In this document: piece by piece, positions 34,133 through 44,507 of the stretch
Numbering within the stretch: position 1 is the stretch's first letter
Layout: each line of letters starts with the position of its first letter
Assembly (NCBI GenBank): GCA_012523465.1
Contig: JAAYIK010000020.1
Span: 1-46,858, forward strand
Direction: 5' to 3'
DNA from: Lysobacteraceae bacterium
Lineage (GTDB): Bacteria; Pseudomonadota; Gammaproteobacteria; Nitrococcales; AK92
Length of the DNA stretch: 46,858 bases
Notes under the pieces: generated by a model
Database searches by the model: none
What the model saw: the letters and a program-made list of their open reading frames with translations, nothing else
Told to the model about the DNA's origin: nothing
Position numbers and translations under genes: made by a program

Positions 34133-35158
34133 ATGGATAAGTTTACTCGGATTCTTTTGGCGCACCGGATCTTGTCCGCCGCTCGCTATCCGGTATCGCG
34201 GACGCGCTTGGAGGATGAGCTGGAATGCTCGGCTGCCAGCGTCAAGCGTATCATCCGCGAGCTGAGGGATTTCGTCGGTGCGCCGGTGGAATACGACCGC
34301 ACCGCCAACGGCTATTACTACGCCAAAAAAGGCGACACCGCTTTCGAACTGCCCGGGCTGTGGTTCAGCGCCGACGAGCTGATCGCCTTCGCCTCCCTGC
34401 TGGAGCTTACGAGCGGACTGGGGCCGGGGCTGCTTGACGCCACCCTGCATCCGTTCCGCCAGCGGCTGGAAGAGTTGCTGCAGCACAAGGAGCTGGGCCT
34501 TGCCGAGTTGCCGCGCCGGCTGCGGCTGCTGCCGCTCGCCGGCCGCGCGGCGCCGCCCAAGGTGTTCCGCGCTGTCGCCACCGCCACCCTGCAGCGCAAG
34601 CGCCTGGCAGTGCGCTACCGCGCCCGCAGCCACGACAACTGCACCGAGCGCGAGCTCTCGCCGCAGCGCATCGTCCACTACCGCAACAACTGGTATCTCG
34701 TCGCCTGGTGCCATCTGCGCGAGGAGCTGCGCATCTTTGCTCTCGAGCGGTTGGAGTCGGTATGGCAGCTGGAGGAACCCGCCCTCGACATCCCCGACCA
34801 GGAGCTCGACGCCCACTTCACCCCCGGCTACGGCCTGTTTGCCGGCCCGGCGGCCGCCGAGGCCGTTCTGCACTTCAGCCCCTACGCCGCGCGCTGGGTG
34901 GCGGAGGAGCAGTGGCATCCAAACCAGCAAGGCCGCTGGCTGGAGGATGGCGGCTACGAACTGCGTCTGCCCTACAGCGATCCCACTGAGCTCGTCATGG
35001 ACGTGCTGCGCTACGGGCCGGACGTCGAGGTGGTCGCGCCAGCGGAACTGCGGGAGCAGGTGCGGGAGCGGTTGGCGAGGGCGCTGGCGCAGTATCAGAC
35101 GGCAGAGGGTCAGGATTTGAGCCTGCGTGCTGGTAGAAAGGAGTTTGGCATGACATGA
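34133..35158 (+). CDS. WYL-domain transcriptional regulator
   Basis: This is a predicted DNA-binding regulator of 341 residues. Residues 1-60 form a winged helix-turn-helix (VSRTRLEDELECSAASVKRI as recognition region). The middle has the WYL domain with SPQRIVHYRNNWYLVAWCHL followed by FALERLESV. The C terminus (about 235-330) resembles the WCX extension. WYL proteins sense ligands, often nucleic acids or nucleotides, and several control CRISPR-Cas or other defence loci. Its place directly before cas3 on the same strand suggests that role here, by inference. The ATG at 34133 is the only ATG start compatible with the domain. An in-frame stop lies at 34115, and the nearest good purine run is about 20 bases upstream, so initiation is atypical. 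Confidence 0.9.
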   Translation: MDKFTRILLAHRILSAARYPVSRTRLEDELECSAASVKRIIRELRDFVGAPVEYDRTANGYYYAKKGDTAFELPGLWFSADELIAFASLLELTSGLGPGLLDATLHPFRQRLEELLQHKELGLAELPRRLRLLPLAGRAAPPKVFRAVATATLQRKRLAVRYRARSHDNCTERELSPQRIVHYRNNWYLVAWCHLREELRIFALERLESVWQLEEPALDIPDQELDAHFTPGYGLFAGPAAAEAVLHFSPYAARWVAEEQWHPNQQGRWLEDGGYELRLPYSDPTELVMDVLRYGPDVEVVAPAELREQVRERLARALAQYQTAEGQDLSLRAGRKEFGMT

Positions 35159-35278
35159 AAACGCACAGCCGGTGTCGGCGAATGGGCATTGTACGCCGGG
35201 CGGACTGCTGACCGCAGTTGGAGAACTGGCGGCATGTCGGATGGCAGCTGAGGCAGAGGATTACGAGGGAGGACCGTG

Positions 35279-37747
35279 GTGTCGGCGGTGACGCGCTTCG
35301 AGCAATTCTTTTCTACCGTTACCGGGCACGAACCGTATCCGTATCAAGAACGCTTGGCCGCGGCGGAGTGGCCGGACATCCTGGATGTGCCGACCGGCCT
35401 GGGCAAGACCGCGGCGGTCACCCTGGCCTGGGCCTGGAAGCGTGGCTTGCGGCCCGGGGGCCAACGGGGCGATGTAGATCCCGCCACGCCCCGGCGCCTC
35501 GTCTGGTGCCTGCCCATGCGCACCCTGGTCGAGCAGACCGCCGAGAACGTGCGTCAGTGGCTTGCTCGCCTGGGCTGGCTGGCCGGCGAGGATAAGCCCG
35601 ACGGCGGCGTCGCGGTGCACGTGCTCATGGGCGGTGAGGACGATCTCACGAGCTGGACCCGTTACCCCGATGCCGAGCAGATCCTCATCGGCACCCAAGA
35701 CATGCTGCTCTCGCGCGCATTGATGCGCGGCTACGGCATGAGCCGCTACCTCTGGCCGGTGCACTTCGCGCTCCTGCACAACGACGCACTATGGGTTTTC
35801 GATGAAGTGCAGCTCATGGGCCCCGGCCTGCCGACGTCGACCCAGCTCGAGGCCTTCCGCCGCAGCTTCGGCACCGCCGCCCCCTCGCGCAGCCTCTGGG
35901 TATCCGCCACCCTCGACGAGTCCTGGCTGGATACGGTCGACTTTCGTTCCCATCGCCAGGCAGGTCTCGCCCGGCACACCCTGAGCGACGCTGACCAGAC
36001 GGACGAGCGCGCCCGCCGACGCTTGAGCGCCCCCAAGGCCCTAGCGCGGGCGCAAGCAGCCCTCGATGCCGAGACCGCCAAGACGCAGGCCAAGGCTTAC
36101 ATCGAGGCCCTCGCCGCCGAGATCCTCGCCGCTCACGTCCCCGGCGAACAGACCCTGGTGATCCTCAACCGCGTGGACCGCGCCCAGGCGCTGTATCGCA
36201 CGCTTGCGGGCAATGGTGGCCCAGACTGCCTGCTGCTGCATGCGCGGTTCCGCCCACGGGAGCGTCGCTCGATAGAGCAGCGCCTGCGCGAGCCCGTTGG
36301 CGCTGCAGGTCGCATCGTCGTCGCCACCCAGGCGGTGGAGGCGGGCGTCGACATCGACAGCCGGGTGCTGTTCACCGAGCTCGCTCCCTGGGCGTCGCTG
36401 GTGCAGCGCTTCGGCCGCTGCAACCGCGCCGGGCGCTTCGACGCGGCGCAAGTCTATTGGATGGACATCGACGCAGCGGGTAAGGATCTGGCGTTGCCAT
36501 ACAGCGCCGAGTCGCTTGCCGCCGCCCGCAAGATCCTGTCGACCCTCCAGTCGGTGAGCCCTGCCGGCTTGCCGCCGGTCAGCGAGCGGCCCGAGACCGG
36601 GCTCATCCTGCGCCGACGCGACTTGCTGGAGCTGTTCAACACCGATCCCGACCTCTCCGGCTTCGACATTGATGTCTCGCCGTACATTCGCGATACCGGC
36701 GCCGCGCAGGCGCAGGTGTTCTGGCGGGACATAGGCGAGCGCCCGGAGCCGGACGAACCCGCCCCCGATCGCGACGAGCTCTGTCCGGTCTCGCTCCAGC
36801 AATTGCGGGAACATCTGAAAAAGGACGTATCGGCCTGGCGGCTGGACACGCTCGCCAAGAATACCGCGCGCTGGGTGAAGGTGGACGCGGAGGCGATCCG
36901 TCCCGGCCAGACCTACATGCTCGCCGCCTCCCAGGGCGGGTATCTGCCGGCTGAAGGTTTTGTGCCCCGCAACCGGACGCCCGTCGAGCCGGTACCCCAA
37001 GCAGCCGGCAAGCCGGCAGAGACCTACGACTCCGACTACACCACCGCCATCGGCCGCTGGATCAGGCTGCCCGATCATCTGGCGCACGTGGCGCGTGTGG
37101 CCGAGGCGCTGTGCCGCGCGCTCGGGCTCGATGAGGCAGGCCGCCGTGCCGTGACCACTGCGGCGCGCTGGCACGATGTCGGCAAGGCCCACGAGGCGTT
37201 CGTGCGTGGCATCGGGGCCACCCCCGACGACCCGCAAGGCCCCTGGGCCAAGTCCGAGGGCAGCGGCCGCCCGGATTACCACGTCGTGGATGGCGATGGC
37301 GAGCGGCTCTCGCGGCCGTACTTCCGCCATGAACTCGCGTCCATGCTCGCCTGGCTGGAGCACGGCGACCCGGATCTGCCCGGGGACGAGCGCGACCTCA
37401 TCGCCTACCTCATCGCCGCTCATCACGGCAAGGTGCGCATGGGCCTGCGCGCTCTGCCCGGGGAGAAGGAACCGCCGGAGCCTGATCGGCTGTTCGCCCG
37501 GGGGGTCTGGGACGGTGACCGGCTTCCCGCGCTCGGCTTCGACGGCATCGACCTGCCCGAGACCCAGCTTCGGCTCGGTCTCATGCAGCTGGGCGAGGGA
37601 CCACAGGGGCCCTCCTGGACCGCACGCACCCAGCGCCTCTTGCAGCTGCACGGGCCGTTTCGGCTGGCCTGGCTCGAAGCGCTGGTGCGCATCGCCGACT
37701 GGCGCGCCTCGGCCGCGGAGCAGGTGCAGGCATCGGATGCGGCGTGA
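35279..37747 (+). CDS. cas3: CRISPR-associated helicase/nuclease Cas3, type I-G
   Basis: Cas3 unwinds and degrades target DNA recruited by the crRNA complex. The order is helicase first, HD nuclease last. Walker A DVPTGLGKT is near residue 40, the DEVQ box near 175, SATLD follows, then QAVEAGVDID and QRFGRCNRAGR near 376. The HD signature WHDVGKAH is near residue 632, with HH in AAHHGKVRM further on. This order is the one described for type I-U/I-G Cas3. GTG codons at 35276 and 35279 are possible starts; GGAGG at 35268-35272 has a better spacing to 35279. The 120-base gap after the WYL gene has no obvious strong promoter. Confidence 0.93.
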   Translation: MSAVTRFEQFFSTVTGHEPYPYQERLAAAEWPDILDVPTGLGKTAAVTLAWAWKRGLRPGGQRGDVDPATPRRLVWCLPMRTLVEQTAENVRQWLARLGWLAGEDKPDGGVAVHVLMGGEDDLTSWTRYPDAEQILIGTQDMLLSRALMRGYGMSRYLWPVHFALLHNDALWVFDEVQLMGPGLPTSTQLEAFRRSFGTAAPSRSLWVSATLDESWLDTVDFRSHRQAGLARHTLSDADQTDERARRRLSAPKALARAQAALDAETAKTQAKAYIEALAAEILAAHVPGEQTLVILNRVDRAQALYRTLAGNGGPDCLLLHARFRPRERRSIEQRLREPVGAAGRIVVATQAVEAGVDIDSRVLFTELAPWASLVQRFGRCNRAGRFDAAQVYWMDIDAAGKDLALPYSAESLAAARKILSTLQSVSPAGLPPVSERPETGLILRRRDLLELFNTDPDLSGFDIDVSPYIRDTGAAQAQVFWRDIGERPEPDEPAPDRDELCPVSLQQLREHLKKDVSAWRLDTLAKNTARWVKVDAEAIRPGQTYMLAASQGGYLPAEGFVPRNRTPVEPVPQAAGKPAETYDSDYTTAIGRWIRLPDHLAHVARVAEALCRALGLDEAGRRAVTTAARWHDVGKAHEAFVRGIGATPDDPQGPWAKSEGSGRPDYHVVDGDGERLSRPYFRHELASMLAWLEHGDPDLPGDERDLIAYLIAAHHGKVRMGLRALPGEKEPPEPDRLFARGVWDGDRLPALGFDGIDLPETQLRLGLMQLGEGPQGPSWTARTQRLLQLHGPFRLAWLEALVRIADWRASAAEQVQASDAA

Positions 37748-37829
37748 GGGAGGAGGGGGGCATGCCAAGCCGTGCAGCTGCCTTGCGAACTGATATCTGC
37801 CGCGTCGCTCACCATGGGGGAGCACGGAA

Positions 37830-40085
37830 ATGATGGAAAACCTCGAACAAGCCACTGCTCAGGGAGACCTGGCTGGTCAGCCAAGCGTCCAGCAAGGCCA
37901 TGCCTTGGACCAAGTCCATGAGATCGTCTTGTCCGGCTGTAGCCCGATCCCGCTCGCCAATTACCTGAAGGCCCTGGGCATCCTGCGCCTGGTGGCCGAG
38001 CAGGCGGACCCAAGCGCCCGCGGCTTCTGGCGCAACGACGCCTTCGTGCTCCTCACCCGTCTCGACGCCGAGGCGCTGCAGAGGTTCTTCCTCGAGGAGT
38101 ACGCGCCCACGCCGGTGCTCGCACCATGGAACGGCGGCAGCGGTTTTTATCCCGGCGACAATCAGTCCGGCATCGGGCCCATCGAGAACGGGGCGGCGGC
38201 TCGTCTGGCTAGGTTGCGTGATGCGATCGCGACGATACGCACCGTTTTGCGACGGCGAGGACTGGAGGCCAAGCCAGAGGGTGACGCGAAGAGCGCTCTC
38301 CTTGCCGAGCTTCGGGCCGAGTTGAGCGATGAAGCCTTGGCTTGGCTCGACGCTGCCGTCGTGCTCACGGAGGAAAGCCCCAGGTATCCCCCACTGCTCG
38401 GGACAGGCGGCAACGACGGCCGCTTGGATTTCACCAACAACTTCATGCAGCGGGTTGTCGCCGTCATCGACCCTACCACTGGTCAGGCTCAAGAGAAAAC
38501 TAAAGCCTTGTTGGGACTCGCCTTGCATGGCGAGGCGCGGCCCGGCATTCCCTCTGCTGCCATCGGTCAGTTCGCTCCGGGCACCGCGGGAGGACCGAAC
38601 CAGACTGCGGGTTTCGATGCCAAAGCCCTGGTCAATCCCTGGGATTTCATCTTGATGCTGGAAGGCGCGCTGCTCTTCGCGGCCGCCGCGACGCGACGCC
38701 TGGAACACAGCACGGGCGGCGGGTTGAGCTATCCCTTCACCGTGCGGTCAACCGGCGCAGGCTCAGGCGTGGCAGCCCTGTCCGACGAGGCCAATGCGCG
38801 CGCCGAGATCTGGATGCCGCTATGGGAGACGCCCACCACCTTGACCGAACTCAAGGTTTTGCTTGCCGAGGGCCGGGTCACGCTCGGCAGGCGGCCAGTG
38901 CGCGATGGCCTCGACTTCGCCCGAGCGGCCGCCAAGCTCGGCGTGGAGCGCGGCATCAGCGGCTTTCAGCGCTATGCCTTCCTCATGCGCTCCGGCAAGG
39001 CCTATTTCGCCACGCCACTCAACCGACTCGCCGCCAGACGCAATCGCGCCGGCGACATCATCGACGAGCTCGATGCCGATGGCTGGCTGAGCAGGTTCCG
39101 CCAGTTCTGCCGGAGCGACGGTTCGACAAGACTTGCTTCTTTGGTGCGTCGGCTCGAGGACGCCCTGTTCGCGCTTGCCGGCACGCAAGGCAAGGATCCT
39201 CTCGCGGTCCAGCGAGTGCTCGTCATCCTAGGCGAGGCGCAGCGTTACCTGGCGACGAGCCCCAAGGCTCGCGAGGCATGCCCGCCCGTCCCGCAGCTGT
39301 CGGCGCGATGGGCAACACAGGCAAACGACCGCAGCCAGGAGTTTGATCTCGCCGCCGCCTTGGCCAGCCTTCACGCACTCCGCCAACGCGAGGACGGGAG
39401 CACGCGACGCGTCCTGCCCATGCGGATTCACCTGGCTCCAGAGAAGCTGGACCTGGAGCACAAACACAGGCAACCCGCCTGGGACGAGCAAGCCACGCAT
39501 CAGGTGACCTGGGGGGCGGGGCGCCTGGAGGACAACCTCATCGAGACCTTGCAGCGGCGGCTGCTCGAAGCGGAGCGGCTCCAGCTGGTCGACAAGCCTT
39601 TCGCGTTCGATCACGCCGCGTCGGCGTCCGCGATCGCCGCCTGGCTCGAAGGCAGGCTCGACCATGCCCGCCTGGAAGCCCTCGTTCCGGGGTTGATGCT
39701 GGTGCGCATCCCCCGTTTAGCTTCCAGTACGACAGAGACCGTGCCGCTGCCCGCTGCCTATCGGCTGCTCAAGCCCTTCTTTTGCACCGATGCGCAGCTT
39801 CGGGAGGTCAAGCTGCTGTCAGCGGACAGCCAGCTGCCCCTGAGGGCCGACTTCATCCGTCGCTTGATGGCGGGACGGACCGCGGAAGCATTGGATCTCG
39901 CCGTGCGGCGGCTCAAGGCGTACGGCGTCGCCGCGGAGCTCAAGGGCTTGCGGCGAGGTGCCGCCGACTTCCCCGACGGACGCCGCTTGCTGGCGGCGCT
40001 GCTGGTTCCACTTCGGGATGATGACTTGAAAGGCCTGCTCCCGAAGCCTGACCCGATGGAAGAACAGAAGAACGAAGGAGTCTAG
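37830..40085 (+). CDS. csx17: type I-G CRISPR-associated protein Csx17 (Cas8-like large subunit)
   Basis: Csx17 is the signature large subunit (Cas8u2) of type I-U/I-G effector complexes, expected to take part in target recognition. The 751-residue protein has two stretches I recognise from the family. One is LSGCSPIPLANYLKALGILR from residue 34; the other is GGNDGRLDFTNNFMQRV around residues 193-209. The first 30 residues are polar and precede the conserved start. GGGGGAG lies about seven bases before the ATG at 37830; a second ATG at 37833 is equivalent. It follows cas3 by 82 bases and ends three bases before csb1. Confidence 0.9.
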   Translation: MMENLEQATAQGDLAGQPSVQQGHALDQVHEIVLSGCSPIPLANYLKALGILRLVAEQADPSARGFWRNDAFVLLTRLDAEALQRFFLEEYAPTPVLAPWNGGSGFYPGDNQSGIGPIENGAAARLARLRDAIATIRTVLRRRGLEAKPEGDAKSALLAELRAELSDEALAWLDAAVVLTEESPRYPPLLGTGGNDGRLDFTNNFMQRVVAVIDPTTGQAQEKTKALLGLALHGEARPGIPSAAIGQFAPGTAGGPNQTAGFDAKALVNPWDFILMLEGALLFAAAATRRLEHSTGGGLSYPFTVRSTGAGSGVAALSDEANARAEIWMPLWETPTTLTELKVLLAEGRVTLGRRPVRDGLDFARAAAKLGVERGISGFQRYAFLMRSGKAYFATPLNRLAARRNRAGDIIDELDADGWLSRFRQFCRSDGSTRLASLVRRLEDALFALAGTQGKDPLAVQRVLVILGEAQRYLATSPKAREACPPVPQLSARWATQANDRSQEFDLAAALASLHALRQREDGSTRRVLPMRIHLAPEKLDLEHKHRQPAWDEQATHQVTWGAGRLEDNLIETLQRRLLEAERLQLVDKPFAFDHAASASAIAAWLEGRLDHARLEALVPGLMLVRIPRLASSTTETVPLPAAYRLLKPFFCTDAQLREVKLLSADSQLPLRADFIRRLMAGRTAEALDLAVRRLKAYGVAAELKGLRRGAADFPDGRRLLAALLVPLRDDDLKGLLPKPDPMEEQKNEGV

Positions 40086-41045
<960 letters not shown>

Positions 41046-41047
41046 GC

Positions 41048-42568
41048 ATGATTGCCATCGCCTTTCGTTTTCCGGCGGGGCGTTATCACGCCACGCCCTG
41101 GGGTCGGCACGTCAACGAGGCCGAGGTCGAGTGGCCACCGTCGCCCTGGAGGATTCTGCGGGCGCTTATTGCGACTTGGCATCGCAAGGCCGATCAGGAA
41201 CGCTATCCAGAGACGCTCCTGCAAGGCCTCATCGAACGCATGGCGGAAGTCTTGCCGCATTATCGGTTGCCGCCCGGGGTGAGGGCGCATACCCGCCATT
41301 ACATGCCGCAAGGCAAATTCAAGGGTGGCCGCGAAGACACTTCGCTTGTGTTCGATGCCTTCGTCCGGCTCGATGCACAGGCAGAGCTCATCGCGGCCTG
41401 GCCAGGTCTTGCCCTTTCCGCCGAGGAGTGCGAGCTGCTGGCAGCCCTGCTCCGCGACATTGGTTTCCTCGGCCGCGCGGAAAGCTGGGTCGAGGCCCGG
41501 CTTGTCAACGACTGGCAGGACACCCTTAACTGCCTGCCTTCCGAGCTGTCCGTGGATCCCCAAACCGGCGAGGCGCTCGAACCGGTGCGGCTCATCGCGC
41601 CGCTCGAGCGTAACGCTTACGCGGCGTGGCGCGAGAAGATCATCGCCGAGCAGGGCCTGGATGCCCGCAAATTGAACAAGGCGCAAAAGCAGATCCTCGC
41701 CACCTTGCCCGAGCGCCTGCTCGATGCGCTTCACATCGACACAGGGGACTTGCAGCGCGCCGGCTGGAGCCAGCCACCCGGCAGCCGCTTCGTCACTTAC
41801 CAGCGCCCGTACGACTGCCTGAGCGTCGCGCCTCGACCGCAGCCGCGCAGGTCCTCCGTCCATGTTACCACCGCGCGGCTCATCCTGATCGGCAAGCCGC
41901 TGCCGCGCATCGAGGATGCGGTGCGCATCGGCGAGGTCGTGCGCAAGGCGGTGGTCAAGCAGGCGGATCAGATCACCGGCGGGAAGGTGCCTAGCGTGCT
42001 GTCCGGGCACGATCTGCCGCCCGGCAACCGTCACGGCCATGCCTTCTACCTGCCGGAAGATGCGGACGGCGACGGACGCATCGATCACGTCATCGTTCAC
42101 GCGAGCGCGGGACTTGATGACGACTGCCTGCGCGCCATCGGCCGACTCGAGCGCCTCTGGACCAGCGACAACGAGGAATGGCGGGTAATGCTCGAAAGAT
42201 ACGGCGAGGCCGAGTCGTTCGCGCGCCATCGGTATTTCGGCCCATCGCGCGTCTGGCAATCGGTGACGCCCTATCTGCACCCGTGGCACAGAAAGCGGGG
42301 CTTCGATGTGGCGGATCAGATCCGGCGCGAATGCCGCGAGCGCGGCTTGCCCGAGCCGGAGGTGGAGCCGCTTCCTTATGTAACAGTGCATGGCCGCCAA
42401 CGCAGGCCCATCCACTTTTATCGGTTTCGCAGCAAGCCAGGACTTACGCAGCCGGATCGCCAAGGCAGCTTTTGGAAAATTCGGTTCCCGGTCGAGGTCC
42501 AGGGACCGTTGGCATTGGGATTCGGATGCCATTTCGGTTTGGGGGTGTTCGAAACGAAGGAGGATTGA
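41048..42568 (+). CDS. csb2: type I-G protein Csb2 (Cas5-Cas6 fusion, GSU0054 family)
   Basis: Csb2 combines a Cas5-like N-terminal part with a Cas6-like C-terminal part. It is expected to cap the complex and cut the pre-crRNA. The product (506 residues from the ATG at 41048) starts MIAIAFRFPAGRYHATPWGR and continues VNEAEVEWPPSPWRILRALI, the family hallmark. A middle motif reads RHGHAFYLPEDADGDGRIDH. The C terminus has the glycine-rich RAMP/Cas6 loop GFGCHFGLGVFE. AGGA at 41037-41040 fits the ATG; a GTG at 41042 overlapping the csb1 stop would add two residues. Confidence 0.9.
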   Translation: MIAIAFRFPAGRYHATPWGRHVNEAEVEWPPSPWRILRALIATWHRKADQERYPETLLQGLIERMAEVLPHYRLPPGVRAHTRHYMPQGKFKGGREDTSLVFDAFVRLDAQAELIAAWPGLALSAEECELLAALLRDIGFLGRAESWVEARLVNDWQDTLNCLPSELSVDPQTGEALEPVRLIAPLERNAYAAWREKIIAEQGLDARKLNKAQKQILATLPERLLDALHIDTGDLQRAGWSQPPGSRFVTYQRPYDCLSVAPRPQPRRSSVHVTTARLILIGKPLPRIEDAVRIGEVVRKAVVKQADQITGGKVPSVLSGHDLPPGNRHGHAFYLPEDADGDGRIDHVIVHASAGLDDDCLRAIGRLERLWTSDNEEWRVMLERYGEAESFARHRYFGPSRVWQSVTPYLHPWHRKRGFDVADQIRRECRERGLPEPEVEPLPYVTVHGRQRRPIHFYRFRSKPGLTQPDRQGSFWKIRFPVEVQGPLALGFGCHFGLGVFETKED

Positions 42569-42752
42569 TGTGTAGCTAACGGGGCAGAGCTTTTTACATG
42601 GGATCCGGTCGACCTTGGAGGAGGTGGGTCGAGTCCGGAGCGTTCGTGTGGCTGCCAGGTTGAGGGAGCTTGATGCAAGCCAAGCATGGAAGGCCATAGG
42701 GAAATGGGGCAGTGGAATCCATCAAGAGCAATAGAGATAAAAACCTGCTTTC
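42569..42752 (+). other. gap between effector and adaptation genes with a short open stretch
   Basis: This 184-base gap is the largest among the cas genes. One frame is open from 42576 to the TAG at 42732-42734 (52 codons). It has no ATG; TTG and GTG are its only likely starts. Its translation includes VRVAARLRELDASQAWKAIG, which looks protein-like. It may be a gene remnant or chance; I do not recognise a family. Confidence 0.35.
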
Positions 42753-44504
42753 ATGGATACCAGGGGCTTCGATCAGGCGGCTGGGTCATCTCGTCCGCAA
42801 CACCAGCCCGAGCTTCCGCTTTCCTTTCCCGAGTTCATTCGCGACCAGCCGCTGATTCCCGTGCGAATGGTCAACGAGTACCAATATTGTCCGCGGTTGG
42901 CGTATATGGAGTGGGTGCAAGGGGAATGGGCCGACTCTTCAGATACTATCGAAGGGCGGCACGTGCACCGACGGGTTGATCAGCCCGGCGGAAGCTTGCC
43001 AGATCCCGAAGAAGCTAGAGAGGAGGAGCGCATTCACGCGCGCTCTATCACCCTTTCCTCCAATCGCCTTGGCCTGATCGCCAAGATGGATTTGATCGAA
43101 GGCCAAGGAAACGTCCTCACACCCGTCGACTACAAACGAGGTAAGCGGCCACATGTCGCTCGTGGCGCTTATGAGCCGGAGCGGGTGCAATTGTGTGCCC
43201 AAGGCATGATTCTCGAAGAGCACGGTTATCGGTGCGATGAGGGCATTCTCTACTTCCAGGGCTCGCGGGAGCGCGTTCGGGTAATCTTCGACGATGAGCT
43301 TCGCAACACGACGCAGTCAGCCATCAATGGATTGAGGCTCATTGCGTCCGGTGGACAGATCCCGCCCCCGCTGGAGGACAGCCCGAAATGTCCTCGCTGT
43401 TCCTTGGTTGGAATCTGCCTTCCTGACGAGGTGAACTTCCTGCGTCGGCAGAGTGACAAGCCGCCACGCCAGCTTTTTGTTGCCCACGATGAATCACTGC
43501 CGATGTATGTGCAGGAGAACCGGGCGAGAGTTGGCAAAAAAGGGGAAACATTGGAGGTCAGCATCGAAGATAGGATCGTTGCTCGGGCGCGCTTGATTGA
43601 CGTTTCCCAGCTCGTGCTGATGGGGAGCGCTTACATCACGACGCCGCTTCTGCACGAGCTTATGAAGCGGGAAATCCCTGTTACCTGGCATAGCTTTGGT
43701 GGCTGGTTTCTCGGTCACACGCAAGGAATAGGCCACAAGAACGTTGAGCTACGCATTGCCCAATATCGGGCGAGCTTCGATAAGCATACATGCTTGCGGC
43801 TAGCCAAAGGGCTGGTGCGGGCCAAGATAATGAACTCCCGCACCTTGATGCGGAGAAACTGGCGTGGAGACGAACCGCTGGAAAAGGTAATCACTGATCT
43901 CAAGCGATTTGCCGATCAAGCGACTCGTGCCAGTAGTCTGGAAGAGCTACTGGGGATCGAAGGCGCGGCAGCTGCTGCTTACTTTGGCCGCTTTGTCAAT
44001 CTTATCAAGCGGGGCGATGGTGGTGACGTACTGAACTTTGATTTCACGCGCAGGAACCGTCGTCCGCCGACAGATCCTGTAAACGCATTGCTGTCCTATG
44101 CCTATGCACTGCTCGTGAGAACTTGGGCAGTGACATTAAGCGCCGTTGGCCTCGATCCGTATTGCGGCTTTTACCACCAGCCGCGTTACGGTCGTCCGGC
44201 CTTGGCGCTCGACATGATGGAGCCGTTTCGGCCTTTGATTGCAGATTCGAGCGTGCTGACTGCTATCAACAACGGCGAGGTCAAACCCTCGGATTTTCTG
44301 CGCGTCGGAGACAGCGTCGCGCTAACCAATGATGGTCGCAAACGGTTCATCGCAGCCTTTGAACGGCGTATGAGCCAGGAAGTCACGCATCCACTGTTCG
44401 GCTATGCGCTGAGCTATCGACGCCTGCTCGAAGTGCAGGCGAGGCTGCTGGGTCGCTTCCTCCTGGGAGAAATTACGGATTATCCCAATTTCACCACGAG
44501 GTAA
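42753..44504 (+). CDS. cas4-cas1: fused CRISPR-associated exonuclease/integrase Cas4-Cas1
   Basis: This is a single 583-residue protein joining the spacer-processing nuclease Cas4 to the integrase Cas1, a fusion typical of type I-U/I-G. The Cas4 part has iron-sulfur-type cysteines C46 (NEYQYCPR) and C213, C216, C222 (CPRCSLVGIC). Its RecB-like active site is D113, D126 and K128 (PVDYKRGKR). The Cas1 part has E403 in GIEGAAAAAYFGRF, H475 in FYHQPRYGRPALALDMMEPF, and E490 in the following MEPFRPLIAD. The ATG at 42753 has no clear ribosome-binding site, but the sequence before C46 fits the fusion family. Base composition is visibly less GC-rich than in csb2. Confidence 0.94.
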   Translation: MDTRGFDQAAGSSRPQHQPELPLSFPEFIRDQPLIPVRMVNEYQYCPRLAYMEWVQGEWADSSDTIEGRHVHRRVDQPGGSLPDPEEAREEERIHARSITLSSNRLGLIAKMDLIEGQGNVLTPVDYKRGKRPHVARGAYEPERVQLCAQGMILEEHGYRCDEGILYFQGSRERVRVIFDDELRNTTQSAINGLRLIASGGQIPPPLEDSPKCPRCSLVGICLPDEVNFLRRQSDKPPRQLFVAHDESLPMYVQENRARVGKKGETLEVSIEDRIVARARLIDVSQLVLMGSAYITTPLLHELMKREIPVTWHSFGGWFLGHTQGIGHKNVELRIAQYRASFDKHTCLRLAKGLVRAKIMNSRTLMRRNWRGDEPLEKVITDLKRFADQATRASSLEELLGIEGAAAAAYFGRFVNLIKRGDGGDVLNFDFTRRNRRPPTDPVNALLSYAYALLVRTWAVTLSAVGLDPYCGFYHQPRYGRPALALDMMEPFRPLIADSSVLTAINNGEVKPSDFLRVGDSVALTNDGRKRFIAAFERRMSQEVTHPLFGYALSYRRLLEVQARLLGRFLLGEITDYPNFTTR

Positions 44505-44507
44505 GGC

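Noticed and set aside
33755..35275. Mobile-element borders (integrase, insertion sequence ends, att duplication) flanking the CRISPR region
   Set aside because: No transposase or integrase gene and no clear terminal repeats were found in the window. The right border lies outside it.
36041..37855. A 604-codon open frame on the - strand opposite cas3
   Set aside because: It overlaps a gene with full helicase and HD motifs. Its translation has no recognisable motif and a shadow-like composition.
42686..42979. A 97-codon + strand frame overlapping the cas4-cas1 start
   Set aside because: It overlaps the conserved Cas4 N terminus in another frame and shows no family motif.
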